Shown here piece by piece: positions 26,287 to 35,308 of a stretch of DNA of 47,648 bases (position 1 is the stretch's first letter; each line of letters starts with the position of its first letter). The DNA comes from Rhodospirillaceae bacterium (GTDB lineage: Bacteria > Pseudomonadota > Alphaproteobacteria > Rhodospirillales > Rhodospirillaceae): assembly GCA_018666155.1 (NCBI GenBank), contig JABJAH010000048.1, forward strand, positions 1 through 47,648. Direction: 5' to 3'. The position numbers were made by a program, and so were the translations under genes. The notes under the pieces are model-generated. The model was not told the origin of the DNA. It did no database searches and saw nothing but the letters and a program-made list of their open reading frames with translations.

Positions 26287-26305
26287 CGTGACTCCTTAAA
26301 TCAAC

Positions 26306-27235
26306 TTAGATGTTCAAAACACGCACGGGCTTTACAAGTCCGTCCGCAACGGTGGCCACTGCAATCAACCGATCCCCGCACACTGCCTGAACGACAACGC
26401 CTGGCGTTAGCCCGCTTATGGGGGTGCGGTTGGCCACGGCAAAAAGTGAAACGGATTGGCCGTGGCTCATGCGGCGGGCCTCTTCTTCTGTCAGGGCCAG
26501 TGCCGGGATGTCGTCCAGCACGGTCGCAACAGGGAGAAGGACCCCAGAGCCGGCGGCTTTATGCCCTAAAGCCTCCAGTTTATCCAGGGAAATCGCCACC
26601 TTTTCGTCAAACGGGCCGCAACGGGTACGGCGCAAAGCAGTGATGTGTCCATGGGTGCCTAAAGCCACAGCCAGATCTCTCACCAGGGCGCGGATATACG
26701 TGCCTTTACCGCAATCCACCTCAAATCTTGCCCGATCTGGTCCCAGGTCGACGTCCTCGCGCGCGAACCGGTCAATCCTTACCGTTCGAGGCTTTAGTTC
26801 GACCTCTTGATTAGCCCGGGCGAGGTCATAGGCTCGCTGTCCGTCCACCTTAATGGCCGAAAACCGGGGGGGGATTTGCTCGATATGGCCCGTAAAACCG
26901 TCGAGGGCGGCATCGATGTCTGCCGTCTCGGGCCGAACGTCTGAGCGGGCGATAATCTCGCCTTCCAGATCGTCGGTTGACGTTGCCGCCCCCCAAAGGA
27001 CGTCAAAGCGATAGGTTTTCGCAGCGTCCATGGCGAAAGAGACGGTTTTTGTCGCCTCGCCAAAAGCGATCGGCAGGATGCCAGTGGCCAGAGGGTCGAG
27101 AGTGCCACCGTGTCCGGCTTTAGCCGCATCCAAGAACCGGCGCGCTTTACCGAGGGCCTGCGTGGATGTCAGACCAAGGGGTTTGTCGAGAGCGAGCCAT
27201 CCGGATATCGCCTGACCGCGACGCTTACGGGCCAC
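26306..27235 (-). CDS. truB: tRNA pseudouridine(55) synthase
   Basis: The product has 309 residues from GTG 27235. This gives 'VARKRRGQAISGWLALDKP', the usual alphaproteobacterial N-terminus, directly after the rbfA TAA; upstream ATGs at 27283-27295 would overlap rbfA and add non-family sequence. The catalytic motif 'GHGGTLDPLATGILPIAFGE' holds the nucleophilic Asp, with 'KTYRFDVLWG', 'RFSAIKVDGQRAYDLAR' and 'CGKGTYIRALVRDLA' following. It isomerises U55 in the T-loop of tRNAs. It sits between rbfA and rpsO. Confidence 0.95.
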   Translation of the reverse strand: MARKRRGQAISGWLALDKPLGLTSTQALGKARRFLDAAKAGHGGTLDPLATGILPIAFGEATKTVSFAMDAAKTYRFDVLWGAATSTDDLEGEIIARSDVRPETADIDAALDGFTGHIEQIPPRFSAIKVDGQRAYDLARANQEVELKPRTVRIDRFAREDVDLGPDRARFEVDCGKGTYIRALVRDLAVALGTHGHITALRRTRCGPFDEKVAISLDKLEALGHKAAGSGVLLPVATVLDDIPALALTEEEARRMSHGQSVSLFAVANRTPISGLTPGVVVQAVCGDRLIAVATVADGLVKPVRVLNI

Positions 27236-27236
27236 T

Positions 27237-27680
27237 TTATTGACCCGAGTCCGGCGTTTTGTCTGCGCCCGAGTCTGGCGCATCATCATCCCCATCTGTG
27301 TTCAGATCGCGGGCGACGTCTGGGCGATGCAGCAAGTTATCAATATGTTCCGCTTCATCGAAGGTTGTGTCCGATGCAAAGTGAAGCTCGGGCACCTGCC
27401 GCAAGCGGACACGCTTTGCCAATTGGCGGCGAAGGAACGATTTAACCCGGCCGAGCCCCTCCAATATGGAGGCCATATCGCCGCCGCCGAGACGCATGAC
27501 GTAGACGGTCGCGTGCTTAAGATCGGGACTTGAGTCGACTTGAGTCACCGTCAAGGTGACGTCAAACAGATCCGGATCTTGAAAGGTTTCCCGTTCAATA
27601 ATCTCAGCCAGGATGTGTCGTAGGGTTTCCCCCACACGCAATTGCCGCTGACTTGGCGGTCGGGCTCGGCCTCGTGCCAT
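27237..27680 (-). CDS. rbfA: 30S ribosome-binding factor A
   Basis: The product has 147 residues. The KH-like fold is recognised from 'RQLRVGETLRHILAEIIERE', 'LTVTQVDSSPDLKHATVYV' and 'FLRRQLAKRVRLRQVPELHF' with 'DTTFDEAEHIDNLLH'. The last ~25 residues are an Asp-rich tail common in alphaproteobacteria. RbfA binds immature 30S subunits near helix 1 and is needed for cold growth. It lies between infB and truB; the TAA is one base before the truB GTG. Confidence 0.95.
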   Translation of the reverse strand: MARGRARPPSQRQLRVGETLRHILAEIIERETFQDPDLFDVTLTVTQVDSSPDLKHATVYVMRLGGGDMASILEGLGRVKSFLRRQLAKRVRLRQVPELHFASDTTFDEAEHIDNLLHRPDVARDLNTDGDDDAPDSGADKTPDSGQ

Positions 27681-27694
27681 GTGAGTTCCTAATG

Positions 27695-27713
27695 CCCGGC
27701 AACCTGTGCCGGG
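27695..27713 (-). other. seven-pair hairpin between infB and rbfA
   Basis: CCCGGCA (27695-27701) and TGCCGGG (27707-27713) pair around a five-base loop within the 39-base infB-rbfA gap. No T-run follows on the minus strand. It could be a weak pause, a stabiliser of the infB 3' end, or a way to lower rbfA translation. Confidence 0.35.
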
Positions 27714-27719
27714 GGTTGT

Positions 27720-30230
27720 CTAAAGCTCGACGGCGACTTGTTCGAGTTCAAAACACTCGATTCGATCGCCCACTTGGATGTCCTGATAATTAGCGAAGGC
27801 GGCACCACACTCCGTGCCTTCCCGCACATCTTTAACATCGTCCTTAAAGCGTTTGAGCTGGGACAGGTCGCCTTCATGAATGACCACATCGTCGCGCAAC
27901 AAGCGGACTTTGGAGCCCTTCTTAATCGTGCCCTCTGTGACGATACAACCAGCAACTTTACCAACCTTGGATACCGCAAAGACTTCTTTGATGTTTGCGT
28001 AGCCCAAGAAGTTCTCGCGGTATTTCGGAGACAACCGGCCCGAGAACACGCCTTTAATATCGTCGGCGACGTTATAGATAACTGAGTAGTACCGCACGTC
28101 GACACCGTCGCGTTTGGCAATTTCACGCGCCTGAGAATTGGCCCGGACGTTGAAGCCAATGATGACGGCCTTGGACGCGACCGCTAGCGTGACGTCGGAT
28201 TCGTTGATCGGGCCAACGGCGCCATGAATAACTTTGACCTGGGATTCTTCCGTGCTGATTTTTTCTAGAGTGCTGGTCAACGCCTCTACGGAACCCTGAA
28301 CATCGGCTTTGACAACAACGGGTAAGTCTTCGCTTTCACCGGCTTGAGCCTTGGCGAACATTTGCTCCATCGTGGTAACGCTGCCCGCCGCTGTTGCGTC
28401 GCGGGTTTTGCGCGCTCGGAAGTCTGCCACTTCGCGGGCACGACCTTCTTCTTCGACAACGATGAAGTCGTCGCCGGCACGCGGTGTGCCGTTAAAGCCA
28501 AGGACCTCAACAGGTGCGGATGGTAGCGCGGATTTAATCTGCTTGCCTTGATCGTTGACCAACGCGCGTACGCGGCCCCACTCAGAACCAGAGACGAAAA
28601 CGTCGCCAACCTGCAAGGTGCCGCGCTGTATAAGAACGGTTGCAACGGATCCCTTGCCCTTCTCCATCCTGGCTTCGATCACCACACCTTCGGCGGCGCG
28701 ATCCGGGTTGGCTTTGAGGTCTAGAAGTTCGGCCTGCAGCTGAATGGCATCCAGCAACTTGTCTAAGTTTAGTTTTTGCGTCGCCGAAACTTCGACCGTT
28801 AGGGTTTCACCACCCATTTCTTCAACCACGACGTCATGGCTGAGCAACGCTTGGCGCACCTTGTCAGGTGAGGCGTCGGGCTTATCCATCTTGTTGATAG
28901 CGACGATCATCGGCACCTTTGCAGATTGAGCGTGCTTAATCGCTTCAATCGTCTGGGGCATAATGCCGTCGTCCGCCGCGACCACCAGCACAACAACATC
29001 GGTTGCCTGAGCACCACGGGCGCGCATAGCGGTAAAGGCCTCGTGGCCAGGTGTGTCTAGGAAGGTGAGTTTCTTGTTCCCTGGCAGCCGCACTTGATAA
29101 GCCCCAATGTGCTGGGTAATGCCGCCGGCCTCACTGGAGGCCACGTCGGCCTCACGCAGGGCGTCAAGCAATGACGTCTTACCGTGATCGACATGACCCA
29201 TGACCGTAACCACGGCTGGCCGCGTTTCAGTTGCGTCCGAGTCATCCTGTTCTGAGCTCAATCCGGTCAAGACATCATCTTCCGATACGCGTTTGATTGT
29301 GTGCCCGAACTCTTGTGCAACAAGTTCGGCGGTATCGGCGTCAATCACTTCGTTGATTGTTGCCATGATGCCAAGTTTCATCAGGGTTTTAATTACGTTG
29401 CCTGACCGCTCAGCCATGCGATTTGAGAATTCCTGCACGGTGATGTTTTCAGGCACAGTCACTTCGCGCACGATCTTCTCAGACGGCATCGCCGTCTTTT
29501 GCTGCTGCATTTGCTTGCGGCGTTCTTTTTCCTGAGCGCGGCGCAGCGCAGCCATCGAGCGACCACGTTCAATCTGATCGTTGCCTTCAAGGGCGGCCGA
29601 AATGGTTAGCTTGCCGGACCGGCGGCGCTGGTCTGCGCCCTTTTTCGCTGGTTGTTTGTTGCCTGGCTTCGCTTGTTTGCGGGCGGCGCTATCATCGGCG
29701 GCCTCTTTTGCCGCGGGGCGGCGTATGCGTTCAACCGGCTTGTCCGGATCTGGGGGAATGACCGGCTCAATTGGTGCGTCAGCGACAGCGGCAGACTCTT
29801 CAGTTTCGCTCTCTGCTTTTGTACCCGCATCCACCGCTTCTTCAGCGGGTTCGTCCGGAGCATTGGCCTGGCGCTCGGCTTCTACCGCGCGGCGCACGTC
29901 TTCTTCCTTGCGATCCACCTCGTCAGCGCGCTTGGCATCCTGCAGGACCTTGAGGCGATGCGCGGTCTCTTCAGCGCTGAGTTTGCGTTGAACAGTATCG
30001 GCGGCTACTTCTGCACTGGCCTTTTTGAGCGTGCCTGGTGCCTGAGATTTGACCTCTTGGACTTTGCCGTCAGCGCCCATTTCAAATTGGCGTTTACGTT
30101 TGCGCTCAACCTGCACCACTTTCGTACGGCCATGCGAAAAGCTCTGTCGGACCTGACCGGTCTCAACAGTCTTTTTCAGTTCAAGCTTGCCTCGACCTAA
30201 GGTCAGAGGCTTTTTTGCTTCGTTCGCCAT
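27720..30230 (-). CDS. infB: translation initiation factor IF-2
   Basis: The product has about 836 residues from ATG 30230 (the MANEAKKPLTLG start); an ATG at 30245 would add five. The N-terminal region (to ~340) is charged, Ala/Glu/Lys-rich and ends in an IF2_N-type domain 'REVTVPENITVQEFSNRMA'. The G domain follows with 'GHVDHGKTSLLDALR', 'DTPGHEAFTAMRARG' and 'AINKMDKPDA', then the beta-barrel domains II and IV. IF-2 delivers initiator tRNA to the 30S subunit using GTP. It is within the nusA operon, after ylxR. Confidence 0.97.
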   Translation of the reverse strand: MANEAKKPLTLGRGKLELKKTVETGQVRQSFSHGRTKVVQVERKRKRQFEMGADGKVQEVKSQAPGTLKKASAEVAADTVQRKLSAEETAHRLKVLQDAKRADEVDRKEEDVRRAVEAERQANAPDEPAEEAVDAGTKAESETEESAAVADAPIEPVIPPDPDKPVERIRRPAAKEAADDSAARKQAKPGNKQPAKKGADQRRRSGKLTISAALEGNDQIERGRSMAALRRAQEKERRKQMQQQKTAMPSEKIVREVTVPENITVQEFSNRMAERSGNVIKTLMKLGIMATINEVIDADTAELVAQEFGHTIKRVSEDDVLTGLSSEQDDSDATETRPAVVTVMGHVDHGKTSLLDALREADVASSEAGGITQHIGAYQVRLPGNKKLTFLDTPGHEAFTAMRARGAQATDVVVLVVAADDGIMPQTIEAIKHAQSAKVPMIVAINKMDKPDASPDKVRQALLSHDVVVEEMGGETLTVEVSATQKLNLDKLLDAIQLQAELLDLKANPDRAAEGVVIEARMEKGKGSVATVLIQRGTLQVGDVFVSGSEWGRVRALVNDQGKQIKSALPSAPVEVLGFNGTPRAGDDFIVVEEEGRAREVADFRARKTRDATAAGSVTTMEQMFAKAQAGESEDLPVVVKADVQGSVEALTSTLEKISTEESQVKVIHGAVGPINESDVTLAVASKAVIIGFNVRANSQAREIAKRDGVDVRYYSVIYNVADDIKGVFSGRLSPKYRENFLGYANIKEVFAVSKVGKVAGCIVTEGTIKKGSKVRLLRDDVVIHEGDLSQLKRFKDDVKDVREGTECGAAFANYQDIQVGDRIECFELEQVAVEL

Positions 30231-30302
30231 ACCGTTCTGTACCATTCTGTTTTGGGAGCCGGTGCTCCCCTTAACTCTTCACTGTTCTAAGGCGCTAGCG
30301 CC

Positions 30303-30959
30303 CTAAGGTGTCGCGCTCGATGCGATACCTGAATACCGTTTTGCCTCGACCATCAGCGTATCCGTCAAACGATCGGCTCCCAGACCGACATGCACTGCAT
30401 GGTCTCGGCCCAAAGCTTGACCCAACTCCGCGCCGGTGAACACGTCTATCACCAGTGCATCAGGGGCGAGGCCCGTGATTTTTCGCCGGCCACCCGCTGC
30501 ACCGTCCGCTGCTTCTAAAATCAGCACTGTCTGACCAGTGCCGGCTTGAGCGCGAACCTTTTCAAAACCAACTGCCACCAGCCCAGCGCGACGGGCCAGT
30601 CCAAGACGATCAAGGCAACGGCGTTTGAGGCCTGCTGCGACCAGTACCACAAGATCGTCCGGTATCGTGACCGATTGCCGGGCGGCCTTAGAAAACAAAC
30701 GCTTAGACGCAGCGGTGTCTATCATATCCCGCCCAGCCTTCAACCACAAACCCCGTCCTGGCAGGCGTCCAGCGACGTCGAAAACAAGGTCTCCGGTCGG
30801 CCCTACGACAAACCGGAGGAGCTCATCCTTCGGCCTTTGTTCACCGCTGACCAAACACCGTCGCAGTGGCCCTTGGTCCGATTCAGCCCCAATTTCAGGG
30901 CTATCGGTCAAAGGCATGCTCGGGCTTTCCGTGTCCTGAGATGTGGAAGTGAAGCTCAC
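30303..30959 (-). CDS. YlxR-type RNA-binding protein fused to an L7Ae-like domain
   Basis: The product has 218 residues from a GTG that overlaps the nusA TGA by four bases, indicating coupled translation. Residues ~30-105 are a YlxR/DUF448 domain ('RRCLVSGEQRPKDELLRFVV', 'GRGLWLK', 'SKRLFSKAARQ'). Residues ~105-205 are a ribosomal L7Ae/L30e-like fold ('LGLARRAGLVAVGFEKVR', 'ALVIDVFTGAELGQALGRDH'). The fused form is usual in alphaproteobacteria; Gram-positives have two separate genes. YlxR proteins have been tied to RNase P regulation in Gram-positives, but the role of the fusion is not established. Confidence 0.88.
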   Translation of the reverse strand: MSFTSTSQDTESPSMPLTDSPEIGAESDQGPLRRCLVSGEQRPKDELLRFVVGPTGDLVFDVAGRLPGRGLWLKAGRDMIDTAASKRLFSKAARQSVTIPDDLVVLVAAGLKRRCLDRLGLARRAGLVAVGFEKVRAQAGTGQTVLILEAADGAAGGRRKITGLAPDALVIDVFTGAELGQALGRDHAVHVGLGADRLTDTLMVEAKRYSGIASSATP

Positions 30960-32548
30960 GCCGGTTCCGCATCCTCCGCTGGCGCTGAATCATCAGCAGC
31001 GTCTTCTTCACTCGCGGCCTCTTCTTCCTCACCCTCAAACCAGTGGGCACGAGCGGCCATGATCATCGTGTTGGCCTCTTCCATGGACATCGATCCCACA
31101 CCAAGAATGTCGATAAGCTCATCGGAGGCCAGGTCGGCTAAGTCGTCCCGTGTTTTGATCTCATTTTCACCAAGCGTGATCAGCATCGTGACTTCGAGAC
31201 CGTCAATGCCGGCGTTCAGCAAGTCCTCGGCGATTCCGAGGTCTGTGAGCTTGGCCATTAGGACTTGGTTTTGTTCTTCAAGTTTGGCTTGGGCGCGGGC
31301 CTTGAGTTCGCCAGCGATTTCTTCATCAAAGCCTTCAATCGTGGACAGTTCGTTGTCTGGAACGAACGCGACTTCTTCAATGGAGGTGAAGCCTTCGGTC
31401 ACTAGAAGATGGGCGATAACGTCATCCACATCGAGTCCGTCAATGAAGGCCTGACTACGGCTGTGGAACTCTTCTTGCCGCCGTGCGCTTTCTTCATCTT
31501 CCGTCAGAATGTCGATTGTCCAACCGGTCAGGTGAGACGCTAGCCGGACGTTTTGTCCACGGCGACCGATGGCTAGTGACAGCTGATCATCAGGAACCAC
31601 CACTTCGATGCGACCTGAATCTTCATCCAGAACGACCTTGCTCACCTCAGCCGGAGCCAGACCGTTAACGACGAACGTTGCGGGGTCTTCATTCCACTGA
31701 ATGATATCGATCTTCTCACCCTGGAGTTCAGCGACGACTGCCTGAACGCGGCTACCGCGCATCCCGACACAAGCGCCAACCGGATCAATGGAAGCGTCCT
31801 TGGAAATAACCGCAATTTTGGCGCGGCTACCTGGGTCGCGGGCGACGGATTTGATCTCAATGATGCCATCATAAATTTCCGGCACTTCTTGTGAGAACAA
31901 CATCGCCATGAATTCTGGACATGTGCGCGACAAGAAAATCTGCGGACCGCGGGGCTCTTCGCGAACATCGATAATATAGGCGCGGACACGATCGCCATTT
32001 TTGAAATGCTCGCGGGGGATTAATTCGTCCCGGCGCAGCAGGCCTTCCGCGCGTCCCAGGTCGACGACGACGTTGCCAAACTCGACCCGTTTGACCAGGC
32101 CGTTGACGATTTCGCCCATGCGATCTTTGTATTCTTCAAACTGACGTGCGCGCTCGGCTTCACGGACCCGTTGCACGATGACCTGCTTGGCCATTTGTGA
32201 CGAAATCCGGCCAAAATCGATTGGCGGCAAGGGATCAATGAGAAACTCTCCGACCTCGGCGTCTTTCTTTTTGTCTTTTGCCTGATCAAGCGTGAGCTGG
32301 ATATTCTCGTCTTCGACCGCCTCTTCGTTCTCCACCACTTCAAGGTAGCGGGCCAAACGAATCTCACCGGTCCTACGATCGATGGTGGCGCGAATGTCCT
32401 TCTCTTGCCCATACTTAGAGCGACCGGCCTTCTGTAGGGCTTGTTCCATGATCATGAACACTTCTTCGCGCTCAATTGACTTGTCCCGGGCGACTGTGTC
32501 TGCGACTTGGATCAGTTCTGGCCGGGGCATGGCTATGCTTTGGGACAT
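30956..32548 (-). CDS. nusA: transcription elongation/antitermination factor NusA
   Basis: The product has 530 residues. The N-terminal RNA polymerase-binding domain ('LIQVADTVARDKSIEREEVF') is followed by an S1 domain ('NGLVKRVEFGNVVVDLGRAE'), two KH domains ('DPVGACVGMRGSRVQAVVAE' and 'LAIGRRGQNVRLASHLTGW') and C-terminal helix-hairpin-helix repeats with an acidic Glu/Asp/Ala tail. NusA promotes pausing, termination and rRNA antitermination. It starts six bases after rimP and overlaps the ylxR gene, so the three are one translational unit. The hairpin upstream of rimP may be its autoregulatory target. Confidence 0.97.
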   Translation of the reverse strand: MSQSIAMPRPELIQVADTVARDKSIEREEVFMIMEQALQKAGRSKYGQEKDIRATIDRRTGEIRLARYLEVVENEEAVEDENIQLTLDQAKDKKKDAEVGEFLIDPLPPIDFGRISSQMAKQVIVQRVREAERARQFEEYKDRMGEIVNGLVKRVEFGNVVVDLGRAEGLLRRDELIPREHFKNGDRVRAYIIDVREEPRGPQIFLSRTCPEFMAMLFSQEVPEIYDGIIEIKSVARDPGSRAKIAVISKDASIDPVGACVGMRGSRVQAVVAELQGEKIDIIQWNEDPATFVVNGLAPAEVSKVVLDEDSGRIEVVVPDDQLSLAIGRRGQNVRLASHLTGWTIDILTEDEESARRQEEFHSRSQAFIDGLDVDDVIAHLLVTEGFTSIEEVAFVPDNELSTIEGFDEEIAGELKARAQAKLEEQNQVLMAKLTDLGIAEDLLNAGIDGLEVTMLITLGENEIKTRDDLADLASDELIDILGVGSMSMEEANTMIMAARAHWFEGEEEEAASEEDAADDSAPAEDAEPA

Positions 32549-32554
32549 GGTCTT

Positions 32555-33085
32555 CTACTCACTCTGTGCGTTTGCGTTTTTTTGGGTTGGGTTGCTTTTC
32601 GGTTTCTCTGCTGCGGCAATTAGATCGTCATTCAGCACCAGTTGCGCGCGATCAACTTCGGATAAGGGTAACGAGACAGACTCACCATCGATGAGGAGGC
32701 TTACGGCTTCGTCGCTCGAGATGCCTTCCAAGAGGCCGCGGAATTTCTTGCGGCCGTTGATGGGTCGGCGAGTTTGAAGCTTAGCCTCGAACCCGACATA
32801 GGCGGTAAAATCTTTTGGCCGCGTCAGGGGCCGGTCAATACCTGCCGAACTGACTTCAAGATTGTAGGCCCCTTCGAGCGGGTCATCCGCCTCGAATATA
32901 TCGTTCAGGGCAACGCTAATAGCGGTGCAATCATCAATGTTGATGAGGCTGCCGTCGGCCCGGTCAGCCATGATCTGCAAAGCACGGACGCCGCCTTCGC
33001 CGGTCACGGCAACGCGCACGATCTCAAAGCCCATTGCTTCAAGGGTCGGTGATATCTTTTCTTCGAGCCAGGTCAGTCGTTCCAT
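32555..33085 (-). CDS. rimP: ribosome maturation factor RimP
   Basis: The product has 176 residues from ATG 33085; the upstream frame to 33157 crosses the terminator hairpin and is discarded. Family segments include 'LEEKISPTLEAMGFEIVRV', 'LQIMADRADGSLINIDDCTA', 'YNLEVSSAGIDRPLTRPKDF' and the C-terminal SH3-like 'FRGLLEGISSDEAVSLLIDG'. RimP assists early 30S subunit assembly. It is the first gene of the rimP-nusA-ylxR-infB-rbfA-truB-rpsO-pnp run. Confidence 0.95.
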   Translation of the reverse strand: MERLTWLEEKISPTLEAMGFEIVRVAVTGEGGVRALQIMADRADGSLINIDDCTAISVALNDIFEADDPLEGAYNLEVSSAGIDRPLTRPKDFTAYVGFEAKLQTRRPINGRKKFRGLLEGISSDEAVSLLIDGESVSLPLSEVDRAQLVLNDDLIAAAEKPKSNPTQKNANAQSE

Positions 33086-33133
33086 TGTGCTCGCGCTCTG
33101 CTGCCGCTGACGGGAAAACCCTATTCCACAAAC

Positions 33134-33158
33134 AAAAAAAGTGGGCCAGTGGCCCACT
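33134..33158 (-). terminator. intrinsic terminator/possible attenuator between trmB and rimP
   Basis: GTGGGCC (33141-33147) and GGCCCAC (33151-33157) pair around a three-base loop, with one more A-T pair outside. On the minus strand the stem is followed by seven T (33134-33140). It ends transcription from metK-trmB. Because a possible promoter lies just before it (33193-33221), it may also control entry into the rimP-nusA operon. Confidence 0.85.
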
Positions 33159-33192
33159 CCTCAGGTCAGTCGACAAGTGAAGTTGAGAGGCT

Positions 33193-33221
33193 CATATAGT
33201 CGGAAAACCGGTTTCAAGCAA
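33193..33221 (-). promoter_or_regulatory. candidate promoter upstream of the trmB-rimP terminator
   Basis: On the minus strand TTGCTT (33216-33221) and TATATG (33193-33198) are 17 bases apart. The spacer holds the 10-base palindrome AAACCGGTTT (33205-33214), a possible operator. A transcript from here would run through the hairpin at 33134-33158 before rimP. Confidence 0.35.
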
Positions 33222-33225
33222 GGGT

Positions 33226-33939
33226 TTAGCCTACAACTCTCAGGAAGTTGAGATACATCGGCGTCCGCCCTTCCCTGACGGCTTTTTTTTCATACCGGGT
33301 GGCAATCGTGTCCTGTGGCCTCTGCCGCCAGCTGTTCGGACCGCTGACATCCCACTGAAATGCTGGGTGGACAGGGACATGGCGGAGGCACCAGCGCGCG
33401 TATTCTGGATGATCTGTGGCGATCCGTAATTCTGCGCCCGGCGACATCAAACGGGCTAAATGATCCAGAGTCGTTGGGTTAACGAACCTGCGTTTGGCGT
33501 GCTTGGCCTTGGGCCAAGGGTCTGGATAGAGCAAAAACACCCGATCGAGGCTTCGATCGGCCAAAAACGGCAGAAATGCGCGGGCATCGTCGTCCAGAAT
33601 CCGGATATTCTCGAGCGCCGCAGCCGTCCTCTGCTTGAGCAACGACGCGATTCCATTCTCAAAGATTTCGGCACCGATAAAGCCGACCTTAGGGTTTGCT
33701 TGCGCCTGCGCCGCTAGGTGTTCGCCGCCCCCAAACCCGATTTCAAGCCATATTTTCTCAATATTTGGAGAGAAAAATGTCCTAGGATCGCACGGCGGTG
33801 CGATTTTTTCAGGATCGATCCGAATCTGCGGTAGCTCATTGTCCAGGGCGTCCCGGAGGCTGGCGCGGAGTCGTTTTCCTTTGCGCCGTCCGTAGAGATG
33901 AGTGCGATGTTTCTCTGTGTCTGAGTTTAGGCTAGGCAC
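33226..33939 (-). CDS. trmB: tRNA (guanine-N7-)-methyltransferase
   Basis: The product has about 237 residues from a GTG at 33939 that overlaps the metK TAG by eight bases; longer starts up to 34044 would lie inside metK and add non-family sequence. Motifs: '[12 protein letters not shown]' start region, '[18 protein letters not shown]' (SAM site), '[16 protein letters not shown]', and '[20 protein letters not shown]', the family hallmark, then '[19 protein letters not shown]'. It forms m7G46 in tRNA. No clear ribosome-binding site precedes the GTG, so coupling to metK is likely. It uses the SAM made by its neighbour. Confidence 0.93.
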   Translation of the reverse strand: MPSLNSDTEKHRTHLYGRRKGKRLRASLRDALDNELPQIRIDPEKIAPPCDPRTFFSPNIEKIWLEIGFGGGEHLAAQAQANPKVGFIGAEIFENGIASLLKQRTAAALENIRILDDDARAFLPFLADRSLDRVFLLYPDPWPKAKHAKRRFVNPTTLDHLARLMSPGAELRIATDHPEYARWCLRHVPVHPAFQWDVSGPNSWRQRPQDTIATRYEKKAVREGRTPMYLNFLRVVG

Positions 33940-35104
33940 CGAACGCGGATTCGAGTGATTCAACAAGGTCCAGTCGTTCCCATGAGAAACCGCCGCCGCC
34001 GTCAGCCTCGCGACCGAAGTGGCCATAGGCGGCCGTGCGGCCATAAATCGGCTTATTGAGACCGAGATGCTCGCGAATGCCGCGTGGTGTCAGATCCATC
34101 AACTCTTGCAGCACTACAGCAAGTTTATCTTCTTCGACTTCGCCAGTGCCCTGGGTGTCGACGTAGACCGATAAGGGTTTTGAAACGCCGATGGCATAGG
34201 ACAGCTGAATCAGACACCGCTGCGCCAAACCTGCAGCAACAACATTTTTCGCCAGGTAGCGGGACGCATAGGCGGCCGAACGATCGACCTTGGTTGGGTC
34301 CTTCCCTGAGAAAGCACCGCCGCCGTGGGGAGCCGCGCCGCCATAGGTGTCCACAATGATCTTGCGACCGGTTAATCCACAGTCGCCGTCTGGCCCGCCG
34401 ATAACGAAACGTCCGGTTGGATTTACGTAAAATGCGTCTTCAGGGCACATCCAACCTTCAGGCAGCACATCTTCAACGTGCTTACGGACCATCGCGCGGA
34501 TGGTGTCTTGGTCAACGTCTTCGCTGTGCTGGGTTGAAACCACCACCGACGTTGCCCCAACCGGTTTGCCATCGCGATACTGCAGGCTGACTTGGCTTTT
34601 TGAATCTGGTCCGAGGAATGAGGCATCGCCAGCGTGGCGGGCGTCCGCAAGGGACTTGAGAATTTGATGGGAGTAGTGAATGGGAGCCGGCATCAACTCG
34701 GGGGTTTCGGTCACCGCATAACCAAACATAATGCCCTGGTCGCCAGCGCCCTCATCTTTGTTGCCCGCAGAGTCCACACCAACAGCAATGTCGGCGGATT
34801 GGGAGTGAACGTGGCAATCGACAGTCATGTTCTGCCAATGGAAACCTTCCTGCTCGTAGCCGATATCTTTAACGGCCTCGCGAGCGGCGGTGATCATGGC
34901 GTCCGACGTTACTGAATCTGGCCCGCGGACCTCTCCAGCCAAAACGATCAGGTTGGTCGTGCATAAGGTTTCCACGGCCACTCTGGCTTGGGGGTCTGCG
35001 CTCAAAAACAAATCGACGATTTCGTCGGAGACGCGGTCACTAACCTTATCCGGGTGCCCTTCGGACACGGATTCACTGGTGAAAACATAGTTAGACAGAG
35101 ACAC
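33932..35104 (-). CDS. metK: S-adenosylmethionine synthetase
   Basis: The product has 390 residues from GTG 35104, placed eight bases after AAGGAG; the open frame to 35125 contains that ribosome-binding site and is not the start. The N-terminus '[20 protein letters not shown]', '[20 protein letters not shown]', '[20 protein letters not shown]' and '[20 protein letters not shown]' are intact, with the Lys and Asp residues for ATP and Mg. It makes SAM from methionine and ATP. The ~125-base leader after the XRE terminator contains GACGCG/CGCGTC, a six-pair stem, but no riboswitch class was recognised. Confidence 0.97.
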   Translation of the reverse strand: MSLSNYVFTSESVSEGHPDKVSDRVSDEIVDLFLSADPQARVAVETLCTTNLIVLAGEVRGPDSVTSDAMITAAREAVKDIGYEQEGFHWQNMTVDCHVHSQSADIAVGVDSAGNKDEGAGDQGIMFGYAVTETPELMPAPIHYSHQILKSLADARHAGDASFLGPDSKSQVSLQYRDGKPVGATSVVVSTQHSEDVDQDTIRAMVRKHVEDVLPEGWMCPEDAFYVNPTGRFVIGGPDGDCGLTGRKIIVDTYGGAAPHGGGAFSGKDPTKVDRSAAYASRYLAKNVVAAGLAQRCLIQLSYAIGVSKPLSVYVDTQGTGEVEEDKLAVVLQELMDLTPRGIREHLGLNKPIYGRTAAYGHFGREADGGGGFSWERLDLVESLESAFGA

Positions 35105-35229
35105 AAACAGGCTCCTTCGATTCAAGACTCACGACGCGAATCCGCGTCAAATATGCACCGGAGGTACCGGAACGCCTGGTGATTTGCAAGTGGGCATGAT
35201 GTGGGACGTCAATCACGATCGGAGCAGTT

Positions 35230-35264
35230 AAAAAAACGCCCCGCTCTTTCAAGTGGGGCGTTTT
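35230..35264 (-). terminator. intrinsic terminator after the XRE regulator gene
   Basis: AAAACGCCCC (35233-35242) pairs with GGGGCGTTTT (35255-35264), with two further inner pairs around an eight-base loop. Seven consecutive T follow the stem on the minus strand (35230-35236). It lies 45 bases after the XRE stop codon and separates that gene from metK. The T-rich right side could also work in the plus direction, but no plus gene ends there. Confidence 0.9.
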
Positions 35265-35308
35265 GTTGCTGCTGACTCTCGAATCGGTTTAGCGACTACC
35301 GTTTGGCT

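Noticed and set aside
29652..30200. 182-residue plus-strand frame
   Set aside because: It is antisense to the low-complexity N-terminal part of infB, which keeps several frames open.
30546..31454. 302-residue open frame on the plus strand
   Set aside because: It is antisense to ylxR and nusA, rich in Ser/Arg, has no family match and arises from the codon bias of the real genes.
35105..35229. Possible SAM riboswitch in the metK leader
   Set aside because: A GACGCG/CGCGTC stem and CACC/GGTG pairing are present, but I could not match any known SAM or SAM/SAH aptamer core; a covariance-model search would be needed.
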